DNA of 16,096 nt, taken from an uncultured Bacilli bacterium. Lineage in GTDB: Bacteria; Bacillota_I; Bacilli_A; RF39; UBA660. Below, piece after piece: positions 6,854 to 13,550 of this stretch (position 1 is its first letter; the number at the start of each line of letters is the position of its first letter). The notes below the pieces were generated by a model. It did no database searches and was not told where the DNA came from. It saw only the letters and a program-made list of their open reading frames with translations. The DNA is taken from NCBI GenBank assembly GCA_910584255.1, contig CAJTXV010000035.1:1-16096 (forward strand). Direction: 5' to 3'. Position numbers and translations under genes: made by a program.

Positions 6854-7294
6854 TTACCAGTTAAACTCTTCTTCCTTTTCTTCTTTGGTTTTTCCTTTAC
6901 TAGTCGTTGCAGATTTGTTGTCTTCTGAAATCTTACCCTCTATATTTACATTATTAGGAGCACACAAGAAAATTCCTCCACCAAGTTTTTGTAAATTCCC
7001 GTTCATCGCATATAAACTACCAGTTAAAAAGTCGATAATCCTTTTAGCTTGATCTGGTGTTACTCTTTTTAAGTTCACTACCACTGTATTTCTTGATTTT
7101 AAATAATCTACAATCTGTGAACTTTCCGAATAGGCTCTTGGTTCAAACAAGATCATTTTATTTGAACTAGGAGTTACTTCCTGAACTTCTGTTTTCGATA
7201 CTTTGTAATATACATCTTCTGCTCCTTCTTCTGTAGAGACAGCTTCCTCTGTTTCTGTTACTCCAAAAAAATTTTTAATTTTATCAAGTGCCAT
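6854..7294 (-). CDS. sepF: Cell division protein SepF
   Basis: The 146-residue protein has the three SepF parts. An N-terminal amphipathic membrane anchor (MALDKIKNFFGV) is followed by an acidic linker, then the SepF core at about residues 46-118 (MILFEPRAYSESSQIVDYL, NTVVVNLKRVTPDQAKRI, FLTGSLYAMNG, IFLCAPNNV). Length and motifs are normal for the family. SepF polymerises at the septum and tethers FtsZ to the membrane. A short charged tail (KGKTKEEKEEEFNW) is lineage-specific. AGGAG precedes the ATG. sepF leads a run of five closely spaced co-directional genes; the first gap is 23 bp. Confidence 0.95.
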   Translation of the reverse strand: MALDKIKNFFGVTETEEAVSTEEGAEDVYYKVSKTEVQEVTPSSNKMILFEPRAYSESSQIVDYLKSRNTVVVNLKRVTPDQAKRIIDFLTGSLYAMNGNLQKLGGGIFLCAPNNVNIEGKISEDNKSATTSKGKTKEEKEEEFNW

Positions 7295-7328
7295 ATTTTC
7301 TCCTCCATTTTATCTTATATATGTGTTT

Positions 7329-7337
7329 ATTGTAGCA
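7329..7337 (-). promoter_or_regulatory. Extended -10 promoter of sepF
   Basis: TGC followed by TACAAT, about 35 bp upstream of the sepF ATG, forms an extended -10. The -35 region is only a T-rich tract. Confidence 0.5.
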
Positions 7338-7343
7338 TAAAAC

Positions 7344-7379
7344 CATGAAAAGAAAAAGATATTCTAGTTAATTTTCATG
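7344..7379. terminator. Inverted repeat between the HerA-like gene and sepF
   Basis: CATGAAAA and TTTTCATG (8 bp) flank a 20-base loop just after the HerA-like gene ends. The U-run is better on the plus strand than on the minus strand, so it may be a weak or bidirectional terminator. Confidence 0.35.
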
Positions 7380-7392
7380 TTTTTTACAATTT

Positions 7393-9156
7393 TTAATACC
7401 ATGATTCTTTTATATTGGCATCATTGCTAAGTGGTTCTGGGTTTGGTTTTTCAAATTTCATAGAAATTGGAACTTTAAATGCTGTCCCAAAAGCAATGCA
7501 GTTTCCTGCTTGTAATAACTTCAACTGTTCAACAATTGCACTATTTACACTAGGAACCATATTTTTAATAAATGTTAAATCCTTAGGATGTAAGGTTCTT
7601 AGAATCAGAAAATTACTACATTGAGAGATGGAAGTTTCTGATAACTCTGAAGGTCTTTGCGTAATCAATCCTAATATTATGCCATATTTTCTTCCCTCTT
7701 TGGTAATTCGATCAAAGATATTGTACCCCAAGATTTCCGTATCGGTATCATTTTGTACATAGCGATGTGCTTCCTCAATAATAATATGGAATGGAATTTT
7801 TGCTCTTTCCTTTGTTTCTATCGAAAATGTAAATAAAATTCTTGAAATAATTTTTGTAATTGCTTTTGCTAATCGATCATCTACATGGCTAATATTGAAA
7901 TTAATAATTTGTGCTTTTTGACCATCTGGTGCAGTAATTAACTTTCTGATATACATTTCTCTTGAAATCATTTCACTGCAATCAAAATATTTCGCAGCAT
8001 CACTATTTGCTAAACTGTGGAGACGTACCCCTAAAATATTGGCGTAATCAAAGATTCGATTACTCTTTAGAATTCCTTCACTAATCAGTGCAAAATCCAT
8101 CGCTTTTTCTAAATCTTGAAGAGAAAATACTGTACTCTGATTCTTATATTTTGATAAGTCTAAGCCATCTGCTACGAATCTACTAACTAAATCAACAACT
8201 GCTTCCATTTCTTGCATTTTTCCTGTTTTGTCTGTAAATAGACATTGTTTTAAAGTTCTAATATAGCCAGGCTGTGAAATTTTGGTTTCTAAGTTTAATT
8301 CATCTGTATGAAAATTGGTTAGAATGGCAGTAATTTGATCTCTAATCTTACCAGATTCATTTCCACTTAAAAGGATATCAAGAATGGCACGGGCTAGAAT
8401 GTCATTTTTATGTTTATGCATATCTGGGTTATTGCTATTTAGTACTTTGACAAGAGTCAGTGCTTTTTCAATAATTGGTAATTGATTTGGATTATCTACT
8501 TTTAATAACTGGGCAAAGTCGTCAGTATCTAATAGCCATAAAGGAATTTTTAATAAATCTCTTCCTCCATTTTCCACATCCGTTGTTACTACCTTATACC
8601 GAATCTTTGGATTATTTTTTTCTAATTCAGAAAAGGCATGTGTATATTCTCCGTAGGCATCAAATATAAAAATGTTAGAGTTTAGTGGAACATAACTACT
8701 TCCTGCAAATAAGTTTTGAATGAGTCTAGAGACAGTAAAACTCTTTCCACTTCCTGTGTTTCCTAATATTGCAAAATGATGGCTAAAAAACTTGTTGATA
8801 TCTACATTTACCCGATAATTAGAATAGACAGTTGAAAGTCCAAAATAAACTTGGCTATTATCTTTGATTTGTTGTTCTCCTAAAATAAAGGATAACTCAT
8901 CCATTCTAATAATTCGAATACTTGATTTAAACGATGGTTTTTTAGAACAACCCGAAGAAAATGAATTTCCTAGTAGTTCTCCAACAATCGCTACTTTCAT
9001 TTCTTTTTGACTAACGTCTTGAATTTCTCCTACAATTTTATTTTTATCATCTTCAAATACTACATGAATGCCCACTAAACTAGCTTGAGAAGATATATCA
9101 ATTTCTAAGTCTACATTTACATAATTTCCTTCGATGGAAGCAATTCTACCTAACAT
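7393..9156 (-). CDS. herA: HerA-like DNA-translocating ATPase
   Basis: The 587 residues have the HerA layout. An N-terminal HAS-barrel-like beta domain (about 1-115) is followed by a RecA/FtsK-type ATPase with Walker A GNTGSGKS (132-139), Walker B in FHIIIEEAH (456-464) and a sensor/arginine-finger segment LITQRPSELS (497-506). Family members form hexamers that pump DNA. In archaea they work with the nuclease NurA in end resection, and in bacteria they often join phage-defence nucleases. No NurA, Sir2 or other nuclease partner is nearby. The gene has its own extended -10 promoter. Whether it acts in repair, segregation or defence cannot be told from context; its place beside sepF and divIVA suggests a housekeeping role (inference). 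The symbol refers to the family. Confidence 0.85.
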   Translation of the reverse strand: MLGRIASIEGNYVNVDLEIDISSQASLVGIHVVFEDDKNKIVGEIQDVSQKEMKVAIVGELLGNSFSSGCSKKPSFKSSIRIIRMDELSFILGEQQIKDNSQVYFGLSTVYSNYRVNVDINKFFSHHFAILGNTGSGKSFTVSRLIQNLFAGSSYVPLNSNIFIFDAYGEYTHAFSELEKNNPKIRYKVVTTDVENGGRDLLKIPLWLLDTDDFAQLLKVDNPNQLPIIEKALTLVKVLNSNNPDMHKHKNDILARAILDILLSGNESGKIRDQITAILTNFHTDELNLETKISQPGYIRTLKQCLFTDKTGKMQEMEAVVDLVSRFVADGLDLSKYKNQSTVFSLQDLEKAMDFALISEGILKSNRIFDYANILGVRLHSLANSDAAKYFDCSEMISREMYIRKLITAPDGQKAQIINFNISHVDDRLAKAITKIISRILFTFSIETKERAKIPFHIIIEEAHRYVQNDTDTEILGYNIFDRITKEGRKYGIILGLITQRPSELSETSISQCSNFLILRTLHPKDLTFIKNMVPSVNSAIVEQLKLLQAGNCIAFGTAFKVPISMKFEKPNPEPLSNDANIKESWY

Positions 9157-9180
9157 TTTTACACCCTCTATCCTAATGAA

Positions 9181-9189
9181 ATTATACCA
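9181..9189 (-). promoter_or_regulatory. Extended -10 promoter of the HerA-like gene
   Basis: TGG plus a perfect TATAAT lies about 25 bp upstream of the start codon at 9156, right after the terminator of the preceding gene. The -35 region is only T-rich. Confidence 0.65.
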
Positions 9190-9202
9190 TATTGTAGAAA
9201 AA

Positions 9203-9233
9203 AGAAAAAGATGATTTTTGTAAAACCATCTTT
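9203..9233 (-). terminator. Terminator of the Ig-like surface protein gene
   Basis: A perfect 12-bp stem including one G-U pair (9222-9233 with 9207-9218, 3-base loop) is followed by a U-rich tract on the minus strand, 80 bases after the stop codon at 9313. Confidence 0.8.
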
Positions 9234-9246
9234 AGAAGAAAAGGAT

Positions 9247-9287
9247 ATGATTCTTTGACAATCATTCCCAAGTACTTTGACTACTTG
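9247..9287 (-). other. Two tandem RNA hairpins with identical loops in the 3' UTR
   Basis: On the minus strand CAAGTA-GTCAAAG-TACTTG (9269-9287) is followed, after GGA, by ATGATT-GTCAAAG-AATCAT (9247-9265). The two 6-bp stems differ completely in sequence, while the 7-base loop is identical. That pattern suggests the loop is the recognised element, for example by an RNA-binding protein or a small RNA. It lies between the stop codon at 9313 and the terminator. No known riboswitch or RNA family is recognised. Confidence 0.6.
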
Positions 9288-9312
9288 TTTTTGATTTTCT
9301 TTTTTTATTTTA

Positions 9313-10647
9313 TTAATTACTTGTTGTCATACTGGAGATGTTAAATTCCAAACTGTCCATTACCTGTCCTTCAAAGACTGCTTGGAACGTATAATGTCCT
9401 TCTATATTTAGAACTTCATCTTGATAAACTGTAAAATCACTACCATCCACGGAATATTTTAATTCCATCAATGGATTACTATGAAAGCTAACTGTAATAT
9501 CACCATCATTTGTATTTAAGTTTTGACTCATCGTACTTAGATTGTTTTGTTTCACTTGAATCGATACTTCCATATCTGTTGTTTGTACTGTAATCGTAGA
9601 TGGATTCCCAGCAATATCTAGTACTGTTATTTCTTCTGATTGACTATTTTCATAAATTTTTTGAATGCCTTGTCCATTTTCTGAAATTTCCCATCCTTCT
9701 AAAGAACGAATTTCTTCCTCTGAATCAATCATGACTAATGTATGATCTTTATCAATTCTCGAATAACTAACTTGAAGTGTTGGACTTGTTTTATCAATAG
9801 TTACAATGTATTCAGATACATTCATAGAGGTATCATACACTCTAATATGGTACTCTCCCTCTTCTGATAGTAACAATCCTTGTTCTAAATCAATCTCGAT
9901 AATTTCTTGCATTCCTTCTTGCTCAATGGTATCAACACCTTCGATTGTTTCATATTTTGCTTTATAATATTCTGCATAGGAAAGCTCATAATTATCTCTA
10001 AATGATATCGCTATATCTTGATTGATTTTACTTCCTGATTTCACTGGTTCGTAACTTATAACGCCGGTAGTTGTATCATATTTTTCTACGATTCCTTCGA
10101 TAATTGGTAATTCTGTATCTAGAATACTTACAAAAAATTCTTTGGTAAGTGATTGTTGTCTATATGAAAGTGTGTAAACAATTTTATACGTTCCTACTCG
10201 ACTTGTATCAAATAAAGAAGTTTTAGAGTATTCATTTTCATATAAGTCTTGAAAAAAGTATTCAACTTTTAGGAATATTCCTTCTACTGTTTCAATTTCT
10301 GGAAGTACAAAAGAATCATCTCCCACTTCTAATTGATAATCAGAAGCAATCATTGAAAAATATTTAGATAAATCTACAGTTTCTTCCTTTACTTCTTCTA
10401 CTACTTTTTCAGTTTCAAAATTTGAAGCTACGATGTTACGAATGGTTGTTTCAATTTCATCGTTTTTCTCTTCTGTTTTGTCATTTTGTTCCACTGGTGC
10501 TGGTGTAGGAGTCGGTTTTACAATATCTTGTGTATCATCATCTTTATATTCTTTTTTATCGCATCCCCGTGTCATAATGAGAAATCCAACCAAAAGTACT
10601 AGAAGAAAAGCTAATATCCATAGACTTTTCTTGTCGTTCGCGTCCAT
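9313..10647 (-). CDS. Membrane-anchored Ig-like surface protein, 444 aa
   Basis: The ATG at 10647 is chosen because a GGGGGG ribosome site precedes it and the hydrophobic segment (residues about 9-26, WILAFLLVLLVGFLIM) then lies at the N-terminus. The longer frame up to 10725 would add 26 polar residues ahead of it. The sequence TRGCDKK just after the helix could be a lipidated cysteine, but the motif is not a standard lipobox. A Pro/Thr/Glu-rich spacer (about 35-75) leads to beta-rich repeats resembling bacterial Ig-like domains (KEFFVSILDTELPII; YIVTIDKTSPTLQVS; TVLDIAGNPSTITV). It probably projects from the membrane as a wall-spanning or adhesive protein. No sortase motif is seen. Confidence 0.78.
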   Translation of the reverse strand: MDANDKKSLWILAFLLVLLVGFLIMTRGCDKKEYKDDDTQDIVKPTPTPAPVEQNDKTEEKNDEIETTIRNIVASNFETEKVVEEVKEETVDLSKYFSMIASDYQLEVGDDSFVLPEIETVEGIFLKVEYFFQDLYENEYSKTSLFDTSRVGTYKIVYTLSYRQQSLTKEFFVSILDTELPIIEGIVEKYDTTTGVISYEPVKSGSKINQDIAISFRDNYELSYAEYYKAKYETIEGVDTIEQEGMQEIIEIDLEQGLLLSEEGEYHIRVYDTSMNVSEYIVTIDKTSPTLQVSYSRIDKDHTLVMIDSEEEIRSLEGWEISENGQGIQKIYENSQSEEITVLDIAGNPSTITVQTTDMEVSIQVKQNNLSTMSQNLNTNDGDITVSFHSNPLMELKYSVDGSDFTVYQDEVLNIEGHYTFQAVFEGQVMDSLEFNISSMTTSN

Positions 10648-10684
10648 TATATCCCCCCTATCCGCGCTAAATTCCGACAATTTT

Positions 10685-10713
10685 ATTGTTTCAGAATGCA
10701 TCTTGATTGTCAA
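10685..10713 (-). promoter_or_regulatory. Possible promoter of the Ig-like protein gene
   Basis: A perfect TTGACA (10708-10713) lies 17 bp from AACAAT (10685-10690), a poor -10. It sits between the preceding terminator and the start codon at 10647. Confidence 0.4.
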
Positions 10714-10732
10714 TCTTTTATACAAAAGTATA

Positions 10733-10758
10733 CAAAAAAAATGACCATTTTCTGGTCA
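10733..10758 (-). terminator. Terminator of the 215-aa exported protein gene
   Basis: TGACCA (10753-10758) pairs with TGGTCA (10742-10747) around a 5-base loop, followed by eight U on the minus strand. It starts one base after the stop codon. Confidence 0.92.
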
Positions 10759-10759
10759 A

Positions 10760-11407
10760 TTAATTTTCTTTTTGATTTACATTAATTTTGATTGTAAATT
10801 TTTTATTTTGATATGGATAAACGAGTGTTCCATCAGTCAAAACCTCAGGTTCTATTTTAGCATCACCATCAATCCAAATCCGAATATAATAATCGCGATG
10901 GAACGTTCCATCATTTCCATAATCTGCAATTCCTTGATATATAATTCTATTTTCCCATGTATCTAGTACAGAACTTGTTGATAATTCGCTATATTTTTTT
11001 ACAACACCATCTTGACTTACTGTCGTATTGATTGGGTACTCCTTCCCATCTACTACTTCCGTTAAATATAGTTTTACAAAATCCCCTGACAAGGTAGAAT
11101 TTGTATCTTTTGCTACCGTAATTTCATAAGGAATCTCTTTTCCTTTCTCAATGGTTCCATCTACTGAGAATTTAAATAAGTTCCCATCTCCAGATAACTT
11201 TTTCCCAGCCACATCTGATAGTGGTTCAGAATTCACGATAGAAAGTTCATTTTTCTCGTCTATACTAGTATAATTATAAGTTAATCTCGATTTACTAGAA
11301 CGGTCATTTTCATCATAGTCTAACAAAGAATAGCTGACACCTGTTGTCACTAAGGTTAAAGATAACAGTGCTAGAATCGAGATGATTATTTGTCTTTTTC
11401 TACCCAT
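10760..11407 (-). CDS. Small exported protein, 215 aa, possibly TasA/camelysin-like
   Basis: MGRKRQ followed by a hydrophobic segment (residues 7-27) ending in TTGVSYSLLD looks like a signal peptide with a region resembling those cut by SipW-type signal peptidases. The rest is beta-rich and has no cysteine (LFKFSVDGTIEKGKEIPYEI, GDFVKLYLTEVVDGKEYPI, DYYIRIWIDGDAKIE, KFTIKINV). This suggests one compact domain of the kind found in secreted matrix proteins such as TasA or camelysin. That assignment is tentative, since no diagnostic motif is seen and no sipW is near. GGAGG precedes the ATG. It is a single-gene unit with a good promoter and a strong terminator, which suggests independent, possibly high, expression. 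Confidence 0.78.
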   Translation of the reverse strand: MGRKRQIIISILALLSLTLVTTGVSYSLLDYDENDRSSKSRLTYNYTSIDEKNELSIVNSEPLSDVAGKKLSGDGNLFKFSVDGTIEKGKEIPYEITVAKDTNSTLSGDFVKLYLTEVVDGKEYPINTTVSQDGVVKKYSELSTSSVLDTWENRIIYQGIADYGNDGTFHRDYYIRIWIDGDAKIEPEVLTDGTLVYPYQNKKFTIKINVNQKEN

Positions 11408-11430
11408 AAAAGCCTCCTATTATTACTATA

Positions 11431-11459
11431 AGTATATAATTATTATTAGAAAAAGACAA
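11431..11459 (-). promoter_or_regulatory. Promoter of the 215-aa exported protein gene
   Basis: TTGTCT (11454-11459), a 17-bp spacer and TATACT (11431-11436) lie just upstream of the ribosome site. Confidence 0.65.
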
Positions 11460-11519
11460 GCATTTCAAACAAAAAATTGAAAATTTGGATATTTTTTGTC
11501 GGATATTTATTGAAAAAAT

Positions 11520-11545
11520 GAAAAAAACTCTTAGATTCTAAGAGT
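11520..11545 (-). terminator. Terminator after tRNA-Ser
   Basis: ACTCTTAG (11537-11544) pairs with CTAAGAGT (11526-11533) around a 3-base loop, followed by a U-run on the minus strand, 10 bases after the tRNA end. Confidence 0.9.
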
Positions 11546-11554
11546 TATTATTCT

Positions 11555-11646
11555 ATGGCGGAGACAGAGGGATTTGAACCCTCGCAGCAGTTACCCACTC
11601 TACACCCTTAGCAGGGGCGCCTCTTCAGCCTCTTGAGTATGTCTCC
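11555..11646 (-). tRNA. tRNA-Ser(GCU)
   Basis: The 92-base cloverleaf has acceptor GGAGACA/TGTCTCC, a G discriminator and encoded CCA. The anticodon loop CTGCTAA gives GCU, reading AGC and AGU. The T-arm GAGGG-TTCAAAT-CCCTC is standard, and the long variable arm is typical of serine tRNAs. It has its own promoter and terminator. Confidence 0.95.
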
Positions 11647-11680
11647 AAATGGAACACAATACTTTGCATCCGTATCTACA

Positions 11681-11709
11681 ATATTACCTCATTCTTTTAT
11701 AGTTGTCAA
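11681..11709 (-). promoter_or_regulatory. Promoter of tRNA-Ser
   Basis: Consensus TTGACA (11704-11709), a 17-bp spacer and TAATAT (11681-11686) lie about 35 bp ahead of the tRNA, directly after the stop of the zinc-ribbon membrane protein gene. Confidence 0.85.
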
Positions 11710-11723
11710 GAAAGAATCGCCTT

Positions 11724-12935
11724 CTATAATTCATTTCCACACATAAAGCATTTTGTAGAACCACTCCTTATTTTAGCACCACAATGTGGACAATTGATAA
11801 ATTCTTCTGCAGGGGCTTGTGCTATCTCTTGAGCTGGTAAAGTGTTAGAACTTACTAACAAGTCAGATTTTGGTTCTTGAAGTGGAATGGATGATGCAAC
11901 TGGCGATACTAAATTAGGTGTTTGCACTGGTACTTCTATCTTAGTATTACTAGCTAATAAATTATTAATAGGACTTGCACTTACTTCGATAGGAGACTGA
12001 TTAGAAATTGTATTATTTACTATTCCTATGTTTGGTATCAGAGGTGGAGTAGCTTCATTTGTTGATTCATTCAAAGGATTTGCCACTTGATTTGGAATCA
12101 CTGCTGGAGATGGGGTTGATACCATTTCACTAGATGCTTGGGAAGAACCCATTTGGGGAAGTTCAATTGAAAATGTCGATTGTGTTGGTGCCACTTCCGT
12201 TTGTATATTTCCTTGATTATTTGCTTCTACAAAGGCTACGTTTTGCATTAAATTTACTTCGTTTAAATTTGTATTTTGATTGGTATCTATATTTTCTTCT
12301 TGTGATACTCTAAAATCAGCAACTCCTAGTTGACCTGTTGATTCTGTTGCTTTAATATTTTTTGCTTCTAGTAGGGAATCACGATACTCTTTTTGATAGA
12401 CACCCCCACCAATGGACATGTTTACTTTTGTTCTTTCCTTTAATGGTTGATCTGGATTAGAGATATCTGGTTTTTTATTCGTTTCTACAGGAATATCTTT
12501 TGCGACAGAAACTCCACGCATAGCTTCCTCATTAATTCCTATATATTCACTATTCCCAAAAGCAATTAGAGGAATCAAGAATAAAGGAAAAATTGCCGTT
12601 AAAACGCAAAATCCTTCACTCTTTCTAAAATATTTCGCTAGACGATACATCGCTATCCAAAAATAAATAATATTTACTCCTGGAATGATTAACAATAAAA
12701 ATTTCCATTTTGCTTCATTAATAATTTCCATTAATACTACACAATTATAGAAAGGAATAATAGCAGATATTCCTGAACGATTTGCTTTTTTATGAATTCT
12801 CATCATTGAAATGAAAAAGATAATAATTAAAACCCCTAATATTCCTAGTAAAATTAGTATAGGAATTATATTTTCATTGACGTTTGTTTGATATGTAATA
12901 TCATAATCGTCATAAATTGTCTCTAGTATATACAT
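11724..12935 (-). CDS. DUF5684-like membrane protein with C-terminal zinc ribbon, 403 aa
   Basis: Four hydrophobic segments fill the N-terminal third (residues about 22-44, 55-72, 78-100 and 107-127). The motifs ANRSGISAIIPFYNCVVLMEI and the IIPGVNIIYFWIAMYRLAKYF stretch are typical of DUF5684-type membrane proteins. A long Pro/Ser/Asn/Gln-rich, apparently disordered linker (about 140-378) follows. The end is a treble-clef zinc ribbon with CPHC (382-385) and CFMC (396-399). The ribbon should face the cytoplasm. Function is unknown; such ribbons on membrane proteins often mediate protein contacts. GGAGGGG precedes the ATG. The gene stands alone between tRNA units. Confidence 0.8.
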   Translation of the reverse strand: MYILETIYDDYDITYQTNVNENIIPILILLGILGVLIIIFFISMMRIHKKANRSGISAIIPFYNCVVLMEIINEAKWKFLLLIIPGVNIIYFWIAMYRLAKYFRKSEGFCVLTAIFPLFLIPLIAFGNSEYIGINEEAMRGVSVAKDIPVETNKKPDISNPDQPLKERTKVNMSIGGGVYQKEYRDSLLEAKNIKATESTGQLGVADFRVSQEENIDTNQNTNLNEVNLMQNVAFVEANNQGNIQTEVAPTQSTFSIELPQMGSSQASSEMVSTPSPAVIPNQVANPLNESTNEATPPLIPNIGIVNNTISNQSPIEVSASPINNLLASNTKIEVPVQTPNLVSPVASSIPLQEPKSDLLVSSNTLPAQEIAQAPAEEFINCPHCGAKIRSGSTKCFMCGNEL

Positions 12936-12960
12936 ATAATCCCCTCCGATTCTATTATTT

Positions 12961-12969
12961 ATATTATCA
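12961..12969 (-). promoter_or_regulatory. Possible extended -10 promoter of the zinc-ribbon membrane protein gene
   Basis: TGA followed by TAATAT lies 26 bp upstream of the ATG at 12935. A consensus TTGACA is present at 13018-13023 but too far away to pair with it, and its own -10 is poor. The rest of 12970-13123 shows only A/T-rich sequence. Confidence 0.35.
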
Positions 12970-13123
12970 TAAAATAAATGGAAAAAATAGGATATTTCGT
13001 ATAAAATTAAAACACTTTGTCAACAGAAAGTAAATTTGGTGTGGCAATTAAAAATATTTCTAGTTTATTTTCTTTATCATTGAACATTTTTTATATTACT
13101 TTTTTAAAAAGTATTTTAAAATA

Positions 13124-13148
13124 TAAAAACCCTTATTGAAATAAGGGT
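13124..13148 (-). terminator. Terminator of the Asn-Asn-Glu tRNA operon
   Basis: ACCCTTAT (13141-13148) pairs with ATAAGGGT (13129-13136) around a 4-base loop, followed by a short U-run, 12 bases after tRNA-Glu. Confidence 0.88.
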
Positions 13149-13159
13149 AATTTACTATA

Positions 13160-13236
13160 TGGTGACCAGTACGGGATTCGGACCCGTGAATGCCGCCGTG
13201 AAAGGGCGGTGTGTTAAGCCACTTCACCAACTGGCC
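13160..13236 (-). tRNA. tRNA-Glu(UUC)
   Basis: The 77-base tRNA has acceptor GGCCAGT/ACTGGTC, an A discriminator and encoded CCA. The anticodon stem CCGCC/GGCGG encloses loop CTTTCAC (anticodon UUC). The T-arm CGGGT-CCGAATC-CCG is normal. It is the last gene of the tRNA operon, 3 bases after the second tRNA-Asn. Confidence 0.95.
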
Positions 13237-13239
13237 AGA

Positions 13240-13315
13240 TGGCGCCTGATGTAGGACTCGGACCTACGACCTATCGGTTAACAGCCGAGTGCTCTACCAA
13301 CTGAGCTAATCAGGC
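13240..13315 (-). tRNA. tRNA-Asn(GUU), second copy in the transcript
   Basis: The 76-base tRNA has acceptor GCCTGAT/ATCAGGC, a G discriminator and encoded CCA. The anticodon loop CTGTTAA gives GUU. It is identical to the copy at 13329-13404, 13 bases upstream in the transcript. Confidence 0.96.
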
Positions 13316-13328
13316 ATCACAAATAAAA

Positions 13329-13404
13329 TGGCGCCTGATGTAGGACTCGGACCTACGACCTATCGGTTAACAGCCGAGTGCTCTACCAACTGAGCTAATC
13401 AGGC
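13329..13404 (-). tRNA. tRNA-Asn(GUU), first copy in the transcript
   Basis: Identical in all 76 bases to the copy at 13240-13315, with the same GUU anticodon, G discriminator and encoded CCA. Identity stops at the tRNA ends, apart from one or two bases, as expected for a tandem duplication under strong constraint or gene conversion. Confidence 0.96.
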
Positions 13405-13427
13405 AACAAATTTCATAAAGCCATTTA

Positions 13428-13456
13428 ATTATATAATACATTTTCTTCTTTGGCAA
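13428..13456 (-). promoter_or_regulatory. Promoter of the tRNA operon
   Basis: TTGCCA (13451-13456), a 17-bp spacer and a perfect TATAAT (13428-13433) lie 24 bp ahead of the first tRNA-Asn. Confidence 0.88.
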
Positions 13457-13489
13457 GTCTTTTTTCAAAGAAAAGTAAATTTTATAAGC

Positions 13490-13535
13490 AAAATTCACAA
13501 CGTTTCTTGTAATATTTCGATACGTTGTGAATTTT
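13490..13535 (-). terminator. Terminator after asnS
   Basis: A perfect 14-bp inverted repeat (13490-13503 with 13522-13535) with an 18-base loop starts 16 bases after the asnS stop. The U-run is short (four), so termination may be partial and let some transcripts reach the tRNA genes. Confidence 0.7.
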
Positions 13536-13550
13536 CTTATTCTTATTTAT

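Noticed and set aside
7415..7624. Plus-strand open frame of 69 codons
   Set aside because: It lies wholly inside the HerA-like gene on the other strand and has no ribosome site or recognisable protein features.
10433..10744. Plus-strand open frame of 103 codons
   Set aside because: It is antisense to the start of the Ig-like protein gene and its promoter region; composition is Ser/Phe-rich as expected of a shadow frame.
13240..13404. tRNA-Asn repeats as attachment sites of an integrated element
   Set aside because: The repeats are two complete working tRNAs in tandem, only 13 bp apart, with no integrase or element between them.
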